From: Actinomadura harenae
GTDB lineage: Bacteria > Actinomycetota > Actinomycetes > Streptosporangiales > Streptosporangiaceae
NCBI RefSeq assembly: GCF_003696215.1
Contig: NZ_RFFG01000028.1
Location: forward strand, 30,914 to 94,913
Length of the DNA: 64,000 bases
Direction of reading: 5' to 3'
The translations under genes were made by a program, and so were the position numbers. This document shows positions 14,687 to 23,083 of the stretch, in pieces. The notes below the pieces were generated by a model. It made no database searches. It saw only the letters and a list, made by a program, of their open reading frames with translations, and was not told where the DNA came from. Position 1 is the first letter of the stretch. Each line of letters opens with the position of its first letter.

Positions 14687-15811
14687 TCAGCCGTCCAGGC
14701 CGTAGACGCGGCGGGCGTTGCCCGCCGCGACCATCCCGGCCAGCCGGGACGCGTCGGAGCCCGTCCAGGAGCCCTCGGCGAGGCCGCCGTCCAGAACCCT
14801 GCCGAGGGCTCGCCGGAACAGCAACGCCGCGAGGTGGTAGTACTCGGCGAGCCCGTAGGCGTCGGACGAGTAGAGCACCTTGCCGAACGGCGCCAGCTCG
14901 AGCAGCTCCCCCAGCACGACCGACGCCCGGTCGCCGACGCCGTGCAACGCCAGGCCGACGTCCGCGAACACGTTCGGGAACACCTGCGCGAGATACCCGG
15001 CACTCCGCTGGAACGGGTAGTTGTGCAGGAGCAGGACGGGCGTGCCCGCCCGCGCGAGCTCCCGCAGCAGGCCCGTGAGCAGCAGCGGATCACCGCGCCG
15101 CAGATCGGCGTCGGCGTCCCCGTACCCCACGTGGAACTGGACGGGCAGCCGCAGATCGGACGCGCACCAGATCAGGAACCGGTGCAGCACCGGATCCGCG
15201 ACACGCGGCCGTCCGGCCCCGGCGGCTCCGCGCAGCAGGCGCTCGGCGGCCTGCGCCACGTCACGGTCGGCCGGGCGTTCGCCCGCCAGGTCCAGCCCGG
15301 CACGGTAGGCGGCGATCGACTTCACGCCGACCGCGTTCCGCGTCCGTTCGGCCAGGGCCGTCCGGAACGCGTCGGCGAAACCGTCCGCGCCGCCCTCCCG
15401 CGCGGCGACGGATTCGGCGAGCGTCTCCAGGCGGACGATCTCGTGCGCGGACGCGCCCGCGAGGCCGCCCAGTTCGTCCGGAGTGAGCAGCCCGTCCGGG
15501 TTGAAGCCGGTGTCGACGCAGAGCGCACCCAATCCCGCGGACGCCAGGAAACGCCGGTTGACCTCGGCGAACCCGAGTTCGGCGCGGCGCGCGAGGTAGT
15601 CGTCCGGCGACGCGTGCGGAGCGAGGTCGAGGACGGGCGCGCACCAGCGCCGGACGGCCAGCCCGACACGCGTGTCGAAGAAACCGCCGCCGAGCGGCCC
15701 GGGGGCGTCCGCCTCGGTCATCAGGGCCTCGAACCCCGCGCGGCCGAGGTCACGGCGCACCACACCGTGACAGTGGTGGTCGACCAGCGGCGGAATGTCG
15801 TCGTGAAGCAC
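14687..15811 (-). CDS. Amidohydrolase, FluG N-terminal-domain type
   Basis: A 374-residue TIM-barrel amidohydrolase. Metal-site residues appear in order: H-x-H in V-D-H-H-C-H (about residues 11-16), V-K-S-I-A-A-Y-R (Lys-containing strand of this subgroup), Q-F-H-V-G-Y-G-D, L-L-L-H-N-Y-P-F and Y-S-S-D-A-Y-G with the catalytic Asp. This pattern matches the amidohydrolase half of fungal FluG and its bacterial stand-alone relatives. The likely activity is hydrolysis of an amide such as a gamma-glutamyl amide (inference). It is divergent from a glutamine-synthetase-like gene that corresponds to the other half of FluG. Confidence 0.85.
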   Translation of the reverse strand: MLHDDIPPLVDHHCHGVVRRDLGRAGFEALMTEADAPGPLGGGFFDTRVGLAVRRWCAPVLDLAPHASPDDYLARRAELGFAEVNRRFLASAGLGALCVDTGFNPDGLLTPDELGGLAGASAHEIVRLETLAESVAAREGGADGFADAFRTALAERTRNAVGVKSIAAYRAGLDLAGERPADRDVAQAAERLLRGAAGAGRPRVADPVLHRFLIWCASDLRLPVQFHVGYGDADADLRRGDPLLLTGLLRELARAGTPVLLLHNYPFQRSAGYLAQVFPNVFADVGLALHGVGDRASVVLGELLELAPFGKVLYSSDAYGLAEYYHLAALLFRRALGRVLDGGLAEGSWTGSDASRLAGMVAAGNARRVYGLDG

Positions 15812-16005
15812 CGCGCCTCCCTCGTCATTCGGTCAGCACGACCTTACGATGCGTCATGGCGGCCGAGCGGCACCCGGCATCCGCACCACACGGGCCACCG
15901 CACGGACGCCCCGTCCCCGCACCGCGCGGGAGGCGCGCCCCGACGCGCGCACGCAGCGGATACGGGACGGATCCGCCAGGGGGGCACGAGCGATGGGAGC
16001 AGTGC

Positions 16006-17439
16006 GTGGAACCGAACGACAGCGGGGCGGCGCGGCGGGCGTTCCAGCCGCTGGACGGGGACGAGCGCGACCGGATGGCGGCCCACGCGGCACGCCTCGT
16101 CCCCGACCTCGAGGGCCTCGCCGGAGTCGCGCTGGGCTGGGTCGACACCAGCGGCATCACCCGCATCAAGACCGTCCCGGTGCCCCGGCTCGAGCACGCC
16201 GCGCGGTGGGGCGTGGGCATGGCGCCCTGTTTCGACGTGTTCCTCCTGGACGACTCGATCGTGTCCGGGCAGTACATCGGCGGACCGGTCGGCGACCTGC
16301 GGCTGCACCCCGACCTCGACCGGCTCGTCCGGCTCGCGGCGCTGCCCGGATGGGCCTGGGCGCCCGTGACCCGGTACACGCAGGAGGGGACCGTCCACCC
16401 GATGGACTCCCGCTCGCTGCTCGCGCGCGAGGTCGAGCGGCTCGCGGACCTCGGCTGGTCGGTCCGCGGCGCGTTCGAGATCGAGTGGTCGCTGTCGGAG
16501 GACGACGGAACCGACCACTTCGTCCCGGCCTGCAAGGGCCCCGCCTACGGCATGGCGCGGCTGTCCGAACTGTCCGGCTACCTGCGCGACCTGCTCGAGG
16601 CGCTCGCCGAGACCGGCGTCTCGATCGACCAGCTGCACCCCGAGTACGCGCCCGGCCAGTACGAACTGTCCTTCGCCGCCGAGGACCCGGTGGGCGCCGC
16701 GGACACCGCCGTCCTCATCCGGGAGACGATCCGCGCCGTGTCGCTCGACCACGGCCTGGTCGCCTCGTTCTCGCCCAAGGTCCTCGCGGACTCGGTCGGC
16801 AACGGCGGCCACATCCACCTCAGCCTCTGGCGGGACGACCCGGTGGAGGGCCCGGTCAACATGATGACCGGCGGACACGGCCCGTTCGGGCTGACGGCCG
16901 AGGGCGAGGCGTTCGCCGCGGGCATCCTCGGACGGCTGTCCGCGCTGCTCGCGATCGGCGCACCGACCGTCTCCAGCTACCTGCGGCTGATCCCGTCGCA
17001 CTGGGCGGGCGTGTACGGCTGCTGGGGCCTGGAGAACCGGGAGGCCGCGATGCGCCTGGTCACCGGCGCGATCGGCGACCGCGGGCGGGCCGCCAATATC
17101 GAGATCAAGTGTTTCGACGAGGCCGCGAACCCCTACCTGGCGCTCGCCGGGCTGCTCGCCACGGGCCGCGCCGGGCTCGCCGCGAAGGCGTCCCTGCCCG
17201 AGCCCATCGCGGTCGACCCGGCCTCGCTGTCGGACACCGACCGCATCCGGCTCGGCATCGAACTGCTCCCCGAGTCGCTGGACGAGGCGGTCGCGGCGTT
17301 CGAACGCGACGACGTCCTCGCCGAGGCCCTCGGCCCGGAGGTCATCGACACGGTCGCGACCGTCCGGCGCGGGGAGATCGCGCTGTTCGAGCACGCCTCA
17401 CCCGAGCAGATCACCGAATCCACCCGCTGGCGCCACTGA
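16006..17439 (+). CDS. Glutamine synthetase family protein (gamma-glutamylamide synthetase-like)
   Basis: A 477-residue GS-fold enzyme. The N-terminal beta-grasp (G-W-V-D-T-S-G-I-T-R-I-K) is followed by the catalytic domain with F-E-I-E-W-S, a H-P-E-Y-A-P-G-Q-Y-E-L-S substrate strand and the ATP/Glu loop N-G-G-H-I-H-L-S-L. The usual K-P-x-x-G of true GlnA is altered (S-P-K-V-L) and there is no adenylylation loop, so it is more likely a gamma-glutamylpolyamine or similar amide ligase than assimilatory GS. GTG 16006 has GGGAGCA 5 nt upstream; an in-frame ATG at 15856 would add an Arg/Pro-rich tail not expected of the family. It is divergent from the FluG-type amidohydrolase. Confidence 0.85.
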   Translation: MEPNDSGAARRAFQPLDGDERDRMAAHAARLVPDLEGLAGVALGWVDTSGITRIKTVPVPRLEHAARWGVGMAPCFDVFLLDDSIVSGQYIGGPVGDLRLHPDLDRLVRLAALPGWAWAPVTRYTQEGTVHPMDSRSLLAREVERLADLGWSVRGAFEIEWSLSEDDGTDHFVPACKGPAYGMARLSELSGYLRDLLEALAETGVSIDQLHPEYAPGQYELSFAAEDPVGAADTAVLIRETIRAVSLDHGLVASFSPKVLADSVGNGGHIHLSLWRDDPVEGPVNMMTGGHGPFGLTAEGEAFAAGILGRLSALLAIGAPTVSSYLRLIPSHWAGVYGCWGLENREAAMRLVTGAIGDRGRAANIEIKCFDEAANPYLALAGLLATGRAGLAAKASLPEPIAVDPASLSDTDRIRLGIELLPESLDEAVAAFERDDVLAEALGPEVIDTVATVRRGEIALFEHASPEQITESTRWRH

Positions 17440-17560
17440 CCGGCCCTTTCCATCGGCCGGCCTGGGCCGTCCGCTCTCGGTCGCCGGGGTGGACGGCCCG
17501 GGCCGGTCGCTCGTCTTCTCCGGGTGGGACGGGCCGTCCGGGCCGACGGGATACCCTCGA
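17440..17560 (+). terminator. GC-rich inverted repeats after the GS-like gene
   Basis: The spacer begins directly after the stop with CCGGCC (17440-17445) and GGCCGG (17455-17460), a 6-bp hairpin. Further on, GGACGGCCC (17491-17499) pairs with GGGCCGTCC (17531-17539), and the same GGGCCGTCC also occurs at 17464-17472. There is no U-run. Intrinsic termination is possible, but alternative pairings make the assignment weak. Confidence 0.35.
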
Positions 17561-17605
17561 TGCCAGCCCACAGCCGACACCCGCGACAGGCAGGTCTCCC
17601 GCGCC

Positions 17606-18148
17606 ATGAAGATCACCGGATACCGCAGTCACGGCGTCGCCGCCGCGGTCGCGCTGGTGAACGCCGTCACCGACCCGGACGGCGACGGCGGCCCGGACGC
17701 GCTGCGCGGCATCCTGCGCGTCCACGGCTTCGTCTGGCAGGACTTCGACCCGGCGACCGCGGGCGAGTACCGCGCGTGGGGACGTGAACTCCGCCCCTTC
17801 TTCGAGGCGCCCGATCTGCCCGCGGCCGTCGCCGTCCTCAACACCCTGCTCGAACGGACTCCGACGAACCCGCACCTGTCCGACCACGACGGCCTCGGCC
17901 TGCACCTCCACCACGCCCCGCCGTCCGCGCAACTCCCGCTCCGGTTCCGCTCCACGACGCTGATGCACCTCTCCGAGCTCGTCTGCTCCTACGGCGTAGG
18001 ACGCACCGGGGTCTGCGCCGCGCCCGACTGCGTCCGCGTGTACGCCGACACGTCCCGCGCGGGCCGCCGCCGCTTCTGCTCCGAGACCTGCGCCAACCGC
18101 ACCAACGTCGCCGCCTACCGGGCCCGCCGCCGCTCCCCCGCCTCCTGA
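17606..18148 (+). CDS. ABATE/CGNR-type zinc-finger regulator
   Basis: A 180-residue protein with a helical N-terminal ABATE-like domain and a C-terminal zinc finger, C-A-A-P-D-C then C-S-E-T-C-A-N-R and a basic Y-R-A-R-R-R tail. The signature CGNR is CANR here, keeping the zinc Cys and the N-R pair. ATG 17606 starts the conserved-looking M-K-I-T-G-Y region; the upstream open frame is the structured spacer. A GATACCCT -10-like sequence lies about 45 nt upstream. It is the second of three members in the window and has no divergent target: the next gene converges on it, 15 bp away. Confidence 0.8.
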   Translation: MKITGYRSHGVAAAVALVNAVTDPDGDGGPDALRGILRVHGFVWQDFDPATAGEYRAWGRELRPFFEAPDLPAAVAVLNTLLERTPTNPHLSDHDGLGLHLHHAPPSAQLPLRFRSTTLMHLSELVCSYGVGRTGVCAAPDCVRVYADTSRAGRRRFCSETCANRTNVAAYRARRRSPAS

Positions 18149-18163
18149 CCTCGCCGTTCCGCG

Positions 18164-19309
18164 TCAGGCGAGCCAGAGGGCGGCGAGCTGCCGGGTCGCC
18201 AGCCGGGACGGGACGGCGCGGAGCAGGCTGTCGCGTAGCCAGGCGGTCACGCCGGTCTGGGAGGTCAGCCGCGACTGCCGGGACGCCGCCCGCATGAAGC
18301 GGTTGGCGCTGGGCCTGCGATCGGCGTCGTAACGCAGGAGCCGCTCGGCGACGTCCCCCGGTTCCGCGCCCGTCAGGTGGCGGGTCAGCGCGGCGGCGTC
18401 CTCGAAGGCCTGGCTGGCGCCCTGGCCGAGGTCGGGCGGCATGGCGTGCGCGGCGTCGCCGAGAAGCGCGATCCTGCCGACCGCGAACGACGGCAGGGGC
18501 GCGGCCAGGCGGGCGATCGGGTCGACGTAGATGTCGGCGGCCGGGGTGGCCTCGATCAGCTCGGCGACGAGGGGATGCCAGTCGGCCATCAGGGACAGCA
18601 CCTGCCGGCGCGCCTCGTCCGCGTCGGGCGGCGGGCCGTCCAGGCGGGAGTCGGTGAACCAGTACAGGCGGTCCTCGCCGACGGGGAACAGGCCGAACAT
18701 CGCGCCGTTGCGGCGGTCGACCAACTGGCTGACGAGCAGGTCCGATGCCATGCCGGGAGGCCGGGGCAGCATGCCGCGCAGGTCCATCCGTCCGGTTCGC
18801 CCGACCCCGGGGTGGTCGGGGAAGAGCCGGCCGCGCAGCCTGCTGCCGATACCGTCGGCCACGATCACGGCGTCCGCCGTCGCGACGGGTTCGCCGTCGC
18901 TGACCACGGTCACACCGATGGGACCGGGTTCCAGGCGCTCGACCGGCGTCCCGGTTCGGACCAGGCCGGGAGGCAGCGGGGCGCGGAGCACCCGGTGCAG
19001 ATCGGCCCGGTCGATCATGGCGGGCGTCCCGACCACCTGCCGCACCTGGACCATGTCGGTGACCAGCAGCGGCCGTCCGAGCCGGTCCCGCAGTCCCCAG
19101 AGACCGGCCCGCATGTCATGCCCGCCGATCTCCCCGGCCAGTCCCAGCTCGCCCAGCGCGCGGAGCCCGTTGGGCATGACCACGATTCCGGTGCCCGCTT
19201 CCCGCAGCTCGGCGGCCCGTTCGAAGAGCGTCACCTCGTGGCCCGTCCGATGCAGTCCCACCGCTGCCGCGACTCCTCCGAGCCCGGCACCGACCACCAC
19301 GATCCTCAT
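18164..19309 (-). CDS. FAD-dependent aromatic monooxygenase
   Basis: A 381-residue group-A flavoprotein monooxygenase. The N-terminal G-A-G-L-G-G (residues 7-12) binds the ADP part of FAD, D-G-I-G-S in mid-protein is the family's second motif, and G-D-A-A-H-A-M-P-P-D-L-G-Q-G is the FAD ribityl/active-site motif. Hydroxylation of an aromatic or polyketide substrate with NAD(P)H and O2 is expected. ATG 19309 is preferred over 19330 because GAGGAGG lies 5 nt upstream. It is divergent from a TetR regulator, the standard arrangement for a substrate-inducible monooxygenase. Confidence 0.88.
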   Translation of the reverse strand: MRIVVVGAGLGGVAAAVGLHRTGHEVTLFERAAELREAGTGIVVMPNGLRALGELGLAGEIGGHDMRAGLWGLRDRLGRPLLVTDMVQVRQVVGTPAMIDRADLHRVLRAPLPPGLVRTGTPVERLEPGPIGVTVVSDGEPVATADAVIVADGIGSRLRGRLFPDHPGVGRTGRMDLRGMLPRPPGMASDLLVSQLVDRRNGAMFGLFPVGEDRLYWFTDSRLDGPPPDADEARRQVLSLMADWHPLVAELIEATPAADIYVDPIARLAAPLPSFAVGRIALLGDAAHAMPPDLGQGASQAFEDAAALTRHLTGAEPGDVAERLLRYDADRRPSANRFMRAASRQSRLTSQTGVTAWLRDSLLRAVPSRLATRQLAALWLA

Positions 19310-19375
19310 GAGACCTCCTCGACGACTCATTCACTACGATCGTACTAGTACGGCTATTGGTACCATGGGCCCATG
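19310..19375. promoter_or_regulatory. TetR operator palindromes
   Basis: CGTACTAGTACG at 19341-19352 is a perfect 12-bp palindrome in the middle of the divergent gap and is the best candidate operator for the adjacent TetR protein. A second perfect 12-bp palindrome, CATGGGCCCATG (19364-19375), contains the TetR start codon itself, and GGTACC lies just before it. Both could contribute to autoregulation. Confidence 0.6.
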
Positions 19376-19978
19376 CCGCCCACCAATCAGGCCCGTCGCC
19401 GAGCAGTCGCCGACACCGCCATCGCGCTCCTGGCGTCCTCGGGCGTGCACGGCGTGACCCACCGAGCCGTGGAGAGAGAAGCGGGCCTTCCGCCGGGAAC
19501 GGCCTCGAACTACTTCCGCAGCAGGGAAGCGCTGCTGGTGGCCGCGGCGGAGCGCGTCATCGAGCTGCACCATGGCGACACCGCCCGTGCCGCCGACCAG
19601 GCCGCCGGGCAGCCCGCGTCCCTGGTCGACCTGCTGACCGAGTCACTGTTCACGGCGGCGACGACGCTGCGGGACCGCTATCTGGCGATCTTCGAACTGC
19701 AGCTGGAGGCCGTCCGCCGTCCGGCGCTCGCCTCGGTACTCGCGAACCTGCAGGACGCCGCGCTCCAGATCACCGCCGAGCAGCACGACAGACTCGGCCT
19801 CACCACCCCCCGCGCGACGATCGCCACCCTGATCACGCTCTACCAGGGCGCACTGTTCACGCTGGTCGGCTCCCCGCCGGGGAACGTCAGAAGGGACGCC
19901 GTCCAGCACATGGTCCAGGTCATCGTGGACGGCTGCGGCGTACAGGACGACGGTGCCGGCCTTGGGGAGCGTCGGTAG
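19373..19978 (+). CDS. TetR/AcrR family transcriptional regulator
   Basis: A 201-residue TetR protein. The DNA-binding domain occupies residues about 8-55 (A-V-A-D-T-A-I-A-L-L-A-S-S-G-V-H-G-V-T-H-R-A-V, then G-L-P-P-G-T-A-S-N-Y-F-R-S-R-E-A-L), with the family's T-x-x-x-Y-F HTH end. The C-terminal helical domain would bind ligand and dimerise. It is divergent from the FAD monooxygenase and most likely represses it, with the monooxygenase substrate as a reasonable inducer (inference). Confidence 0.9.
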   Translation: MPPTNQARRRAVADTAIALLASSGVHGVTHRAVEREAGLPPGTASNYFRSREALLVAAAERVIELHHGDTARAADQAAGQPASLVDLLTESLFTAATTLRDRYLAIFELQLEAVRRPALASVLANLQDAALQITAEQHDRLGLTTPRATIATLITLYQGALFTLVGSPPGNVRRDAVQHMVQVIVDGCGVQDDGAGLGERR

Positions 19979-20074
19979 GCGGGCTCGGCTATGGCCGCGA
20001 TCAGCGCGGGCGCTTTCGCCTTAAGCCCATCGGATCTTCTGGCGGGTGCCACCTGAGCCCTGCGGCGGGCCTCG

Positions 20075-20767
20075 TCAGGTGGTGACGGCACCATCGTCGA
20101 AACCGACGGCGGCGTGGCTGCCGTCACAGAAGGGCTTGTTCTTGGACGCCCCGCACCGGCACAGCGCCATGCGGTTGCGCCCTTCGTAGGGCTCACCCGC
20201 GTCGTCCACGACGGGGATCCCGCCGCGCACCCACAGCGGGCCGCTGACACCCTGCGCCGGATCCTCGATCAGCCCGAGGGACAGCGGCAACTCCGGTTCG
20301 AGCGCACGCCGCTCGTCGAGCTTCCACGGGACGAGGCGTCCGCCGGGACAGTGCTGCGCCTCCTGCTTCGCGCGCTCTCCCCCGCCGGGCTTCTCGATCA
20401 GGTTCCAGACCTGGCCGTCCGCGTCGCAGAACCGTGCGAACGCGCACAGCGGCTCGGCATCGGTGAGCGTGTACTCGGGACCGTCCTGCTCCTGCGCCAT
20501 CTGGAGGTAGGGAACGCGCGCGGCGGGCCCCTCCTCGGCCTGGAACCCGACGCGCTCGTGCGACCCGTCGCAGTACGGCTTGTGGCCGGACCGGCCGCAT
20601 CGGCACAGCTCGTAGGTGTCCATGTCGGGGAGGCGTTCACCCTCAATCCACTCGACCGACTGCCCTCGCTCGTCCGTCCCGATCACCTGGCGGCTGAGCG
20701 GCGGCCCTCCGGTCACCCGGTAGGGCCCGTTGCGGGTCACCTCGACGCGCGGACCGTCATCGGCCAT
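20075..20767 (-). CDS. Dual CDGSH iron-sulfur protein with central iron-binding domain
   Basis: A 230-residue protein with two CDGSH motifs. The first has ligands C55, C57, C66 and H70 (C-R-C...P-Y-C-D-G-S-H), and the second C203, C205, C214 and H218 (C-R-C...P-F-C-D-G-S-H). Each should bind a labile [2Fe-2S] cluster with three Cys and one His. Between them is a region with L-C-A-F-A-R-F-C and H-C-P-G-G-R-L-V, resembling the divergent 4Fe-4S mono-cluster (YjdI-like) domain. The predicted role is redox or iron-sulfur handling in the cytoplasm. It forms a same-strand series with the MBL hydrolase and methyltransferase genes upstream, with gaps of 81 and 47 bp. Confidence 0.88.
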   Translation of the reverse strand: MADDGPRVEVTRNGPYRVTGGPPLSRQVIGTDERGQSVEWIEGERLPDMDTYELCRCGRSGHKPYCDGSHERVGFQAEEGPAARVPYLQMAQEQDGPEYTLTDAEPLCAFARFCDADGQVWNLIEKPGGGERAKQEAQHCPGGRLVPWKLDERRALEPELPLSLGLIEDPAQGVSGPLWVRGGIPVVDDAGEPYEGRNRMALCRCGASKNKPFCDGSHAAVGFDDGAVTT

Positions 20768-20848
20768 GCTGTCCCCCTCGATCCTCGCGATCTTCCTCCC
20801 CTCGGCCGCATCGCCGAAAACGCGCCAGCCACGCGTCGCGGCCTCGGA

Positions 20849-21595
20849 TCAACCGTCGACCAGCGGGACGGTCAGATCCTCGTCGGCGGCGAGCACGTCG
20901 TTCCCGAAGTGCTCGCGGGCCGCCGCCACGGATGCCGCGCGGTCGTTGCCAGGCCAAAAGTGCGTGAGCATCAGCCTGCGGGCCCCTGCTCTCCGTGCCC
21001 AGAGCCCGGCCTCCGCGGACGTCATCAGGTTGCGGCAGGAGTGGTCGGTCTCGCCGTCCCGATCGGTGGCCTCGACGATGAACAGGTCGGCGTCCCGGCC
21101 CAGCTCGGCGAGCATCGGATCCGGTCCGGTGTCGCCGGTGTAGGCGAGTGTCGTCATGTCGTCTTGGAGGCGGACCCCGGTGTTGGGCACGTAGTGCGGC
21201 AGGTCCACGCCGGTCAGCGTGAGCGGCCCGGCCCGGTGGACGCCCGGGAGGGGACGATGGTCGAAGACCGACTCCAACGGGACGTCCGGTTCCAGCGCCT
21301 GAAGCCGGACGAGTACGCCTGGCGGAGAGTACAAGGGCACTCGGGGGCAGGGTGCGGGGCCGTAGTACCACGTCCGGAACAGGCCGTGGAGGTCGACGCA
21401 ATGATCCGGATGCTCGTGCGTGATGACGACCGCGTCCACGACACCGTCCGGCCAGCGCGCGAGCAGCCGGGGCAGCGTGCCGTAGCCGAGATCGAGCACG
21501 ACGCGGAACCCGTCCCAGTCCACGGCGAAGCCGCTGCACGCCCGCCCCGGTTCCGGAAACGCCCCGCAACTGCCGAGCACGGTGAGCTGTCGCAT
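20849..21595 (-). CDS. MBL-fold metallo-hydrolase (RNase Z/AtsA-like)
   Basis: A 248-residue metallo-beta-lactamase-fold enzyme. The T-H-E-H-P-D-H motif gives His 60, His 62, Asp 64 and His 65; further metal ligands are the Asp in Y-T-G-D-T-G and the His in L-T-H-F-W-P. The N-terminal V-L-G-S-C-G-A-F-P and overall layout match the RNase Z/arylsulfatase-like group rather than glyoxalase II. The exosite of true tRNase Z is not evident, so a small-molecule phosphodiesterase or ester hydrolase is as likely. It lies between the O-methyltransferase and CDGSH genes on the same strand. Confidence 0.85.
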   Translation of the reverse strand: MRQLTVLGSCGAFPEPGRACSGFAVDWDGFRVVLDLGYGTLPRLLARWPDGVVDAVVITHEHPDHCVDLHGLFRTWYYGPAPCPRVPLYSPPGVLVRLQALEPDVPLESVFDHRPLPGVHRAGPLTLTGVDLPHYVPNTGVRLQDDMTTLAYTGDTGPDPMLAELGRDADLFIVEATDRDGETDHSCRNLMTSAEAGLWARRAGARRLMLTHFWPGNDRAASVAAAREHFGNDVLAADEDLTVPLVDG

Positions 21596-21642
21596 CCGTC
21601 CATGATCCCGTCGGTTCCCGCCCCGGGAGGCCCCCGGGACGC

Positions 21643-22656
21643 TCAGCCGGACGGCAGCAGCTCGGTGATCGAACGCGTGCCCGCCTGGACGACGGAACCC
21701 ACCCGCAGCCCGGCCTTCGCGGCCAGCTCGCCCAGCCGCTCGAAGGTCCGCTCCCGTCCGCCGACGAAACAGAGCATGCGCAGGTCGCCTTCGGTGTCGG
21801 ACACCGCGCTCAGGTCACCGGCGAAATGGTCCACGATCAGGACCTTCCCCGAATCCGACACCGCTTCGGAACAGCGCCGCAGGATGCGGAGGGCCTCCGG
21901 GTCGTCCCAGTCGTGCAGGACACCGGAGAGCACGTAACCGCCCGCACCTGCGGGGAGTTCGTCGAAGAAGCTGCCCACCTGCGCATCCGCGCGGTCATTC
22001 AGTCCCGCCGCCTCGATGGCCTTCCGGGCTCGGGACACCGGACCCTCCAGATCGACCACCGTGCCCCGCAGTTCCTCGTGACGGCGGAGGATCGCGATCA
22101 GCATGCTCGCGTCGCCTCCGCCCACGTCGATGACGTGACCGAGCGTGCCCCAGGGGTAGGCGGTCGCGACGACCGGCGCGTCCGCGACCAGCCTTGACCC
22201 CATCAACGCGTCGAACGACGCGCCGCGCTCGGAATGCGCGGACAGGTCCTCCCAGAAGGGCCGTCCGAAGAAATGCTGGAAGGCGGGCTCACCGGTGCGG
22301 ACGCTATGCAGCATGTCGGCGAAACAGAGCGAGGCGTACCCGATGGCGCCGTCCAGATCCAGCCAGCCCCGCATGCCGGCGGGGTGGTCGTCCCGCAGTT
22401 GTTCTCCCAGGGCGGTCAGGCCGTACGTTCCGTCCTCCGAGCGCGTGAGCACGTCGGTGGACACCAGGTGTTGCATCACGCGCTCGAGGGCGTCCGGATC
22501 GGCGTCCACGGCCTCGGCCAACGACCGTGCCGTCCTCCTCCCGGCGGCGATGTGATCCGCCAACCGCAGGGTCGCCGCCACCCGCACGGCCATCGGAGTC
22601 ACCAGATCCGCGGCCGCCCAGATCGTCCCGCTCTCGCCGTTCTCCCCTTCAGCCAT
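21643..22656 (-). CDS. SAM-dependent O-methyltransferase
   Basis: A 337-residue class I methyltransferase of the plant-COMT/carminomycin-O-methyltransferase type. An N-terminal winged-helix dimerisation domain (A-A-T-L-R-L-A-D-H-I...V-M-Q-H-L-V-S-T-D-V-L) precedes the SAM domain, with motif I V-I-D-V-G-G-G-D-A and catalytic-site H-D-W-D-D (His as general base). Such enzymes methylate phenolic hydroxyls in natural products; no biosynthetic cluster is seen around it, so the substrate is open. It heads a same-strand run with the MBL hydrolase and CDGSH genes. Confidence 0.86.
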   Translation of the reverse strand: MAEGENGESGTIWAAADLVTPMAVRVAATLRLADHIAAGRRTARSLAEAVDADPDALERVMQHLVSTDVLTRSEDGTYGLTALGEQLRDDHPAGMRGWLDLDGAIGYASLCFADMLHSVRTGEPAFQHFFGRPFWEDLSAHSERGASFDALMGSRLVADAPVVATAYPWGTLGHVIDVGGGDASMLIAILRRHEELRGTVVDLEGPVSRARKAIEAAGLNDRADAQVGSFFDELPAGAGGYVLSGVLHDWDDPEALRILRRCSEAVSDSGKVLIVDHFAGDLSAVSDTEGDLRMLCFVGGRERTFERLGELAAKAGLRVGSVVQAGTRSITELLPSG

Positions 22657-23083
22657 TCCCCACCCTTTCGCCGCCGAAGGCCGACACCGTCACCCGCCTT
22701 CGGGTCAGCCATACCCACCCCCCGCAGCCGACAGAACCGGCCTCCGAACATCCAACCAGGAATGGCCTTGCCGTCCTCAGATATCGGATTTGTTCTGTTC
22801 GAGTGCGTCTTCCGGCATCGGCGGACCGGCCTGATCTCAGCGCCGACGAGGCACCGCAAGGGCACCACCATCAGCCGTGCACGGCCCCGGCCTCGCTGCG
22901 GGTCTGGCCACCGCGGCGACCTGGGCGTGCTGTCCCGGCTGCGTGTGGGGCGTCCGGGTTGGTGAGGGGTGGCGTTGCCGCGATCGGACGCCGTGCGGGC
23001 GGGGCGTTCGGGATCGCGCGCCAGCCACCATTGGACGCGACGTCAACGATCGGGCCGGCGGCTTCATCGCCGCTGGTGTCGCG
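22657..23083. other. 427-bp stretch without a recognised gene
   Basis: Neither strand gives a reading frame with convincing codon bias or a recognisable family. A patch near 22770-22805 is more AT-rich and may hold the promoter for the methyltransferase on the minus strand. No repeats, hairpins or RNA genes stand out. Confidence 0.5.

Noticed and set aside
15856..16005. N-terminal extension of the GS-like protein from ATG 15856
   Set aside because: The 50 added residues are Arg/Pro-rich and unlike the family, while GTG 16006 has a ribosome site. It is kept as a possible alternative only.
22657..23083. Possible small genes in the gap above the O-methyltransferase
   Set aside because: Frames on both strands lack codon bias, ribosome sites and recognisable motifs.
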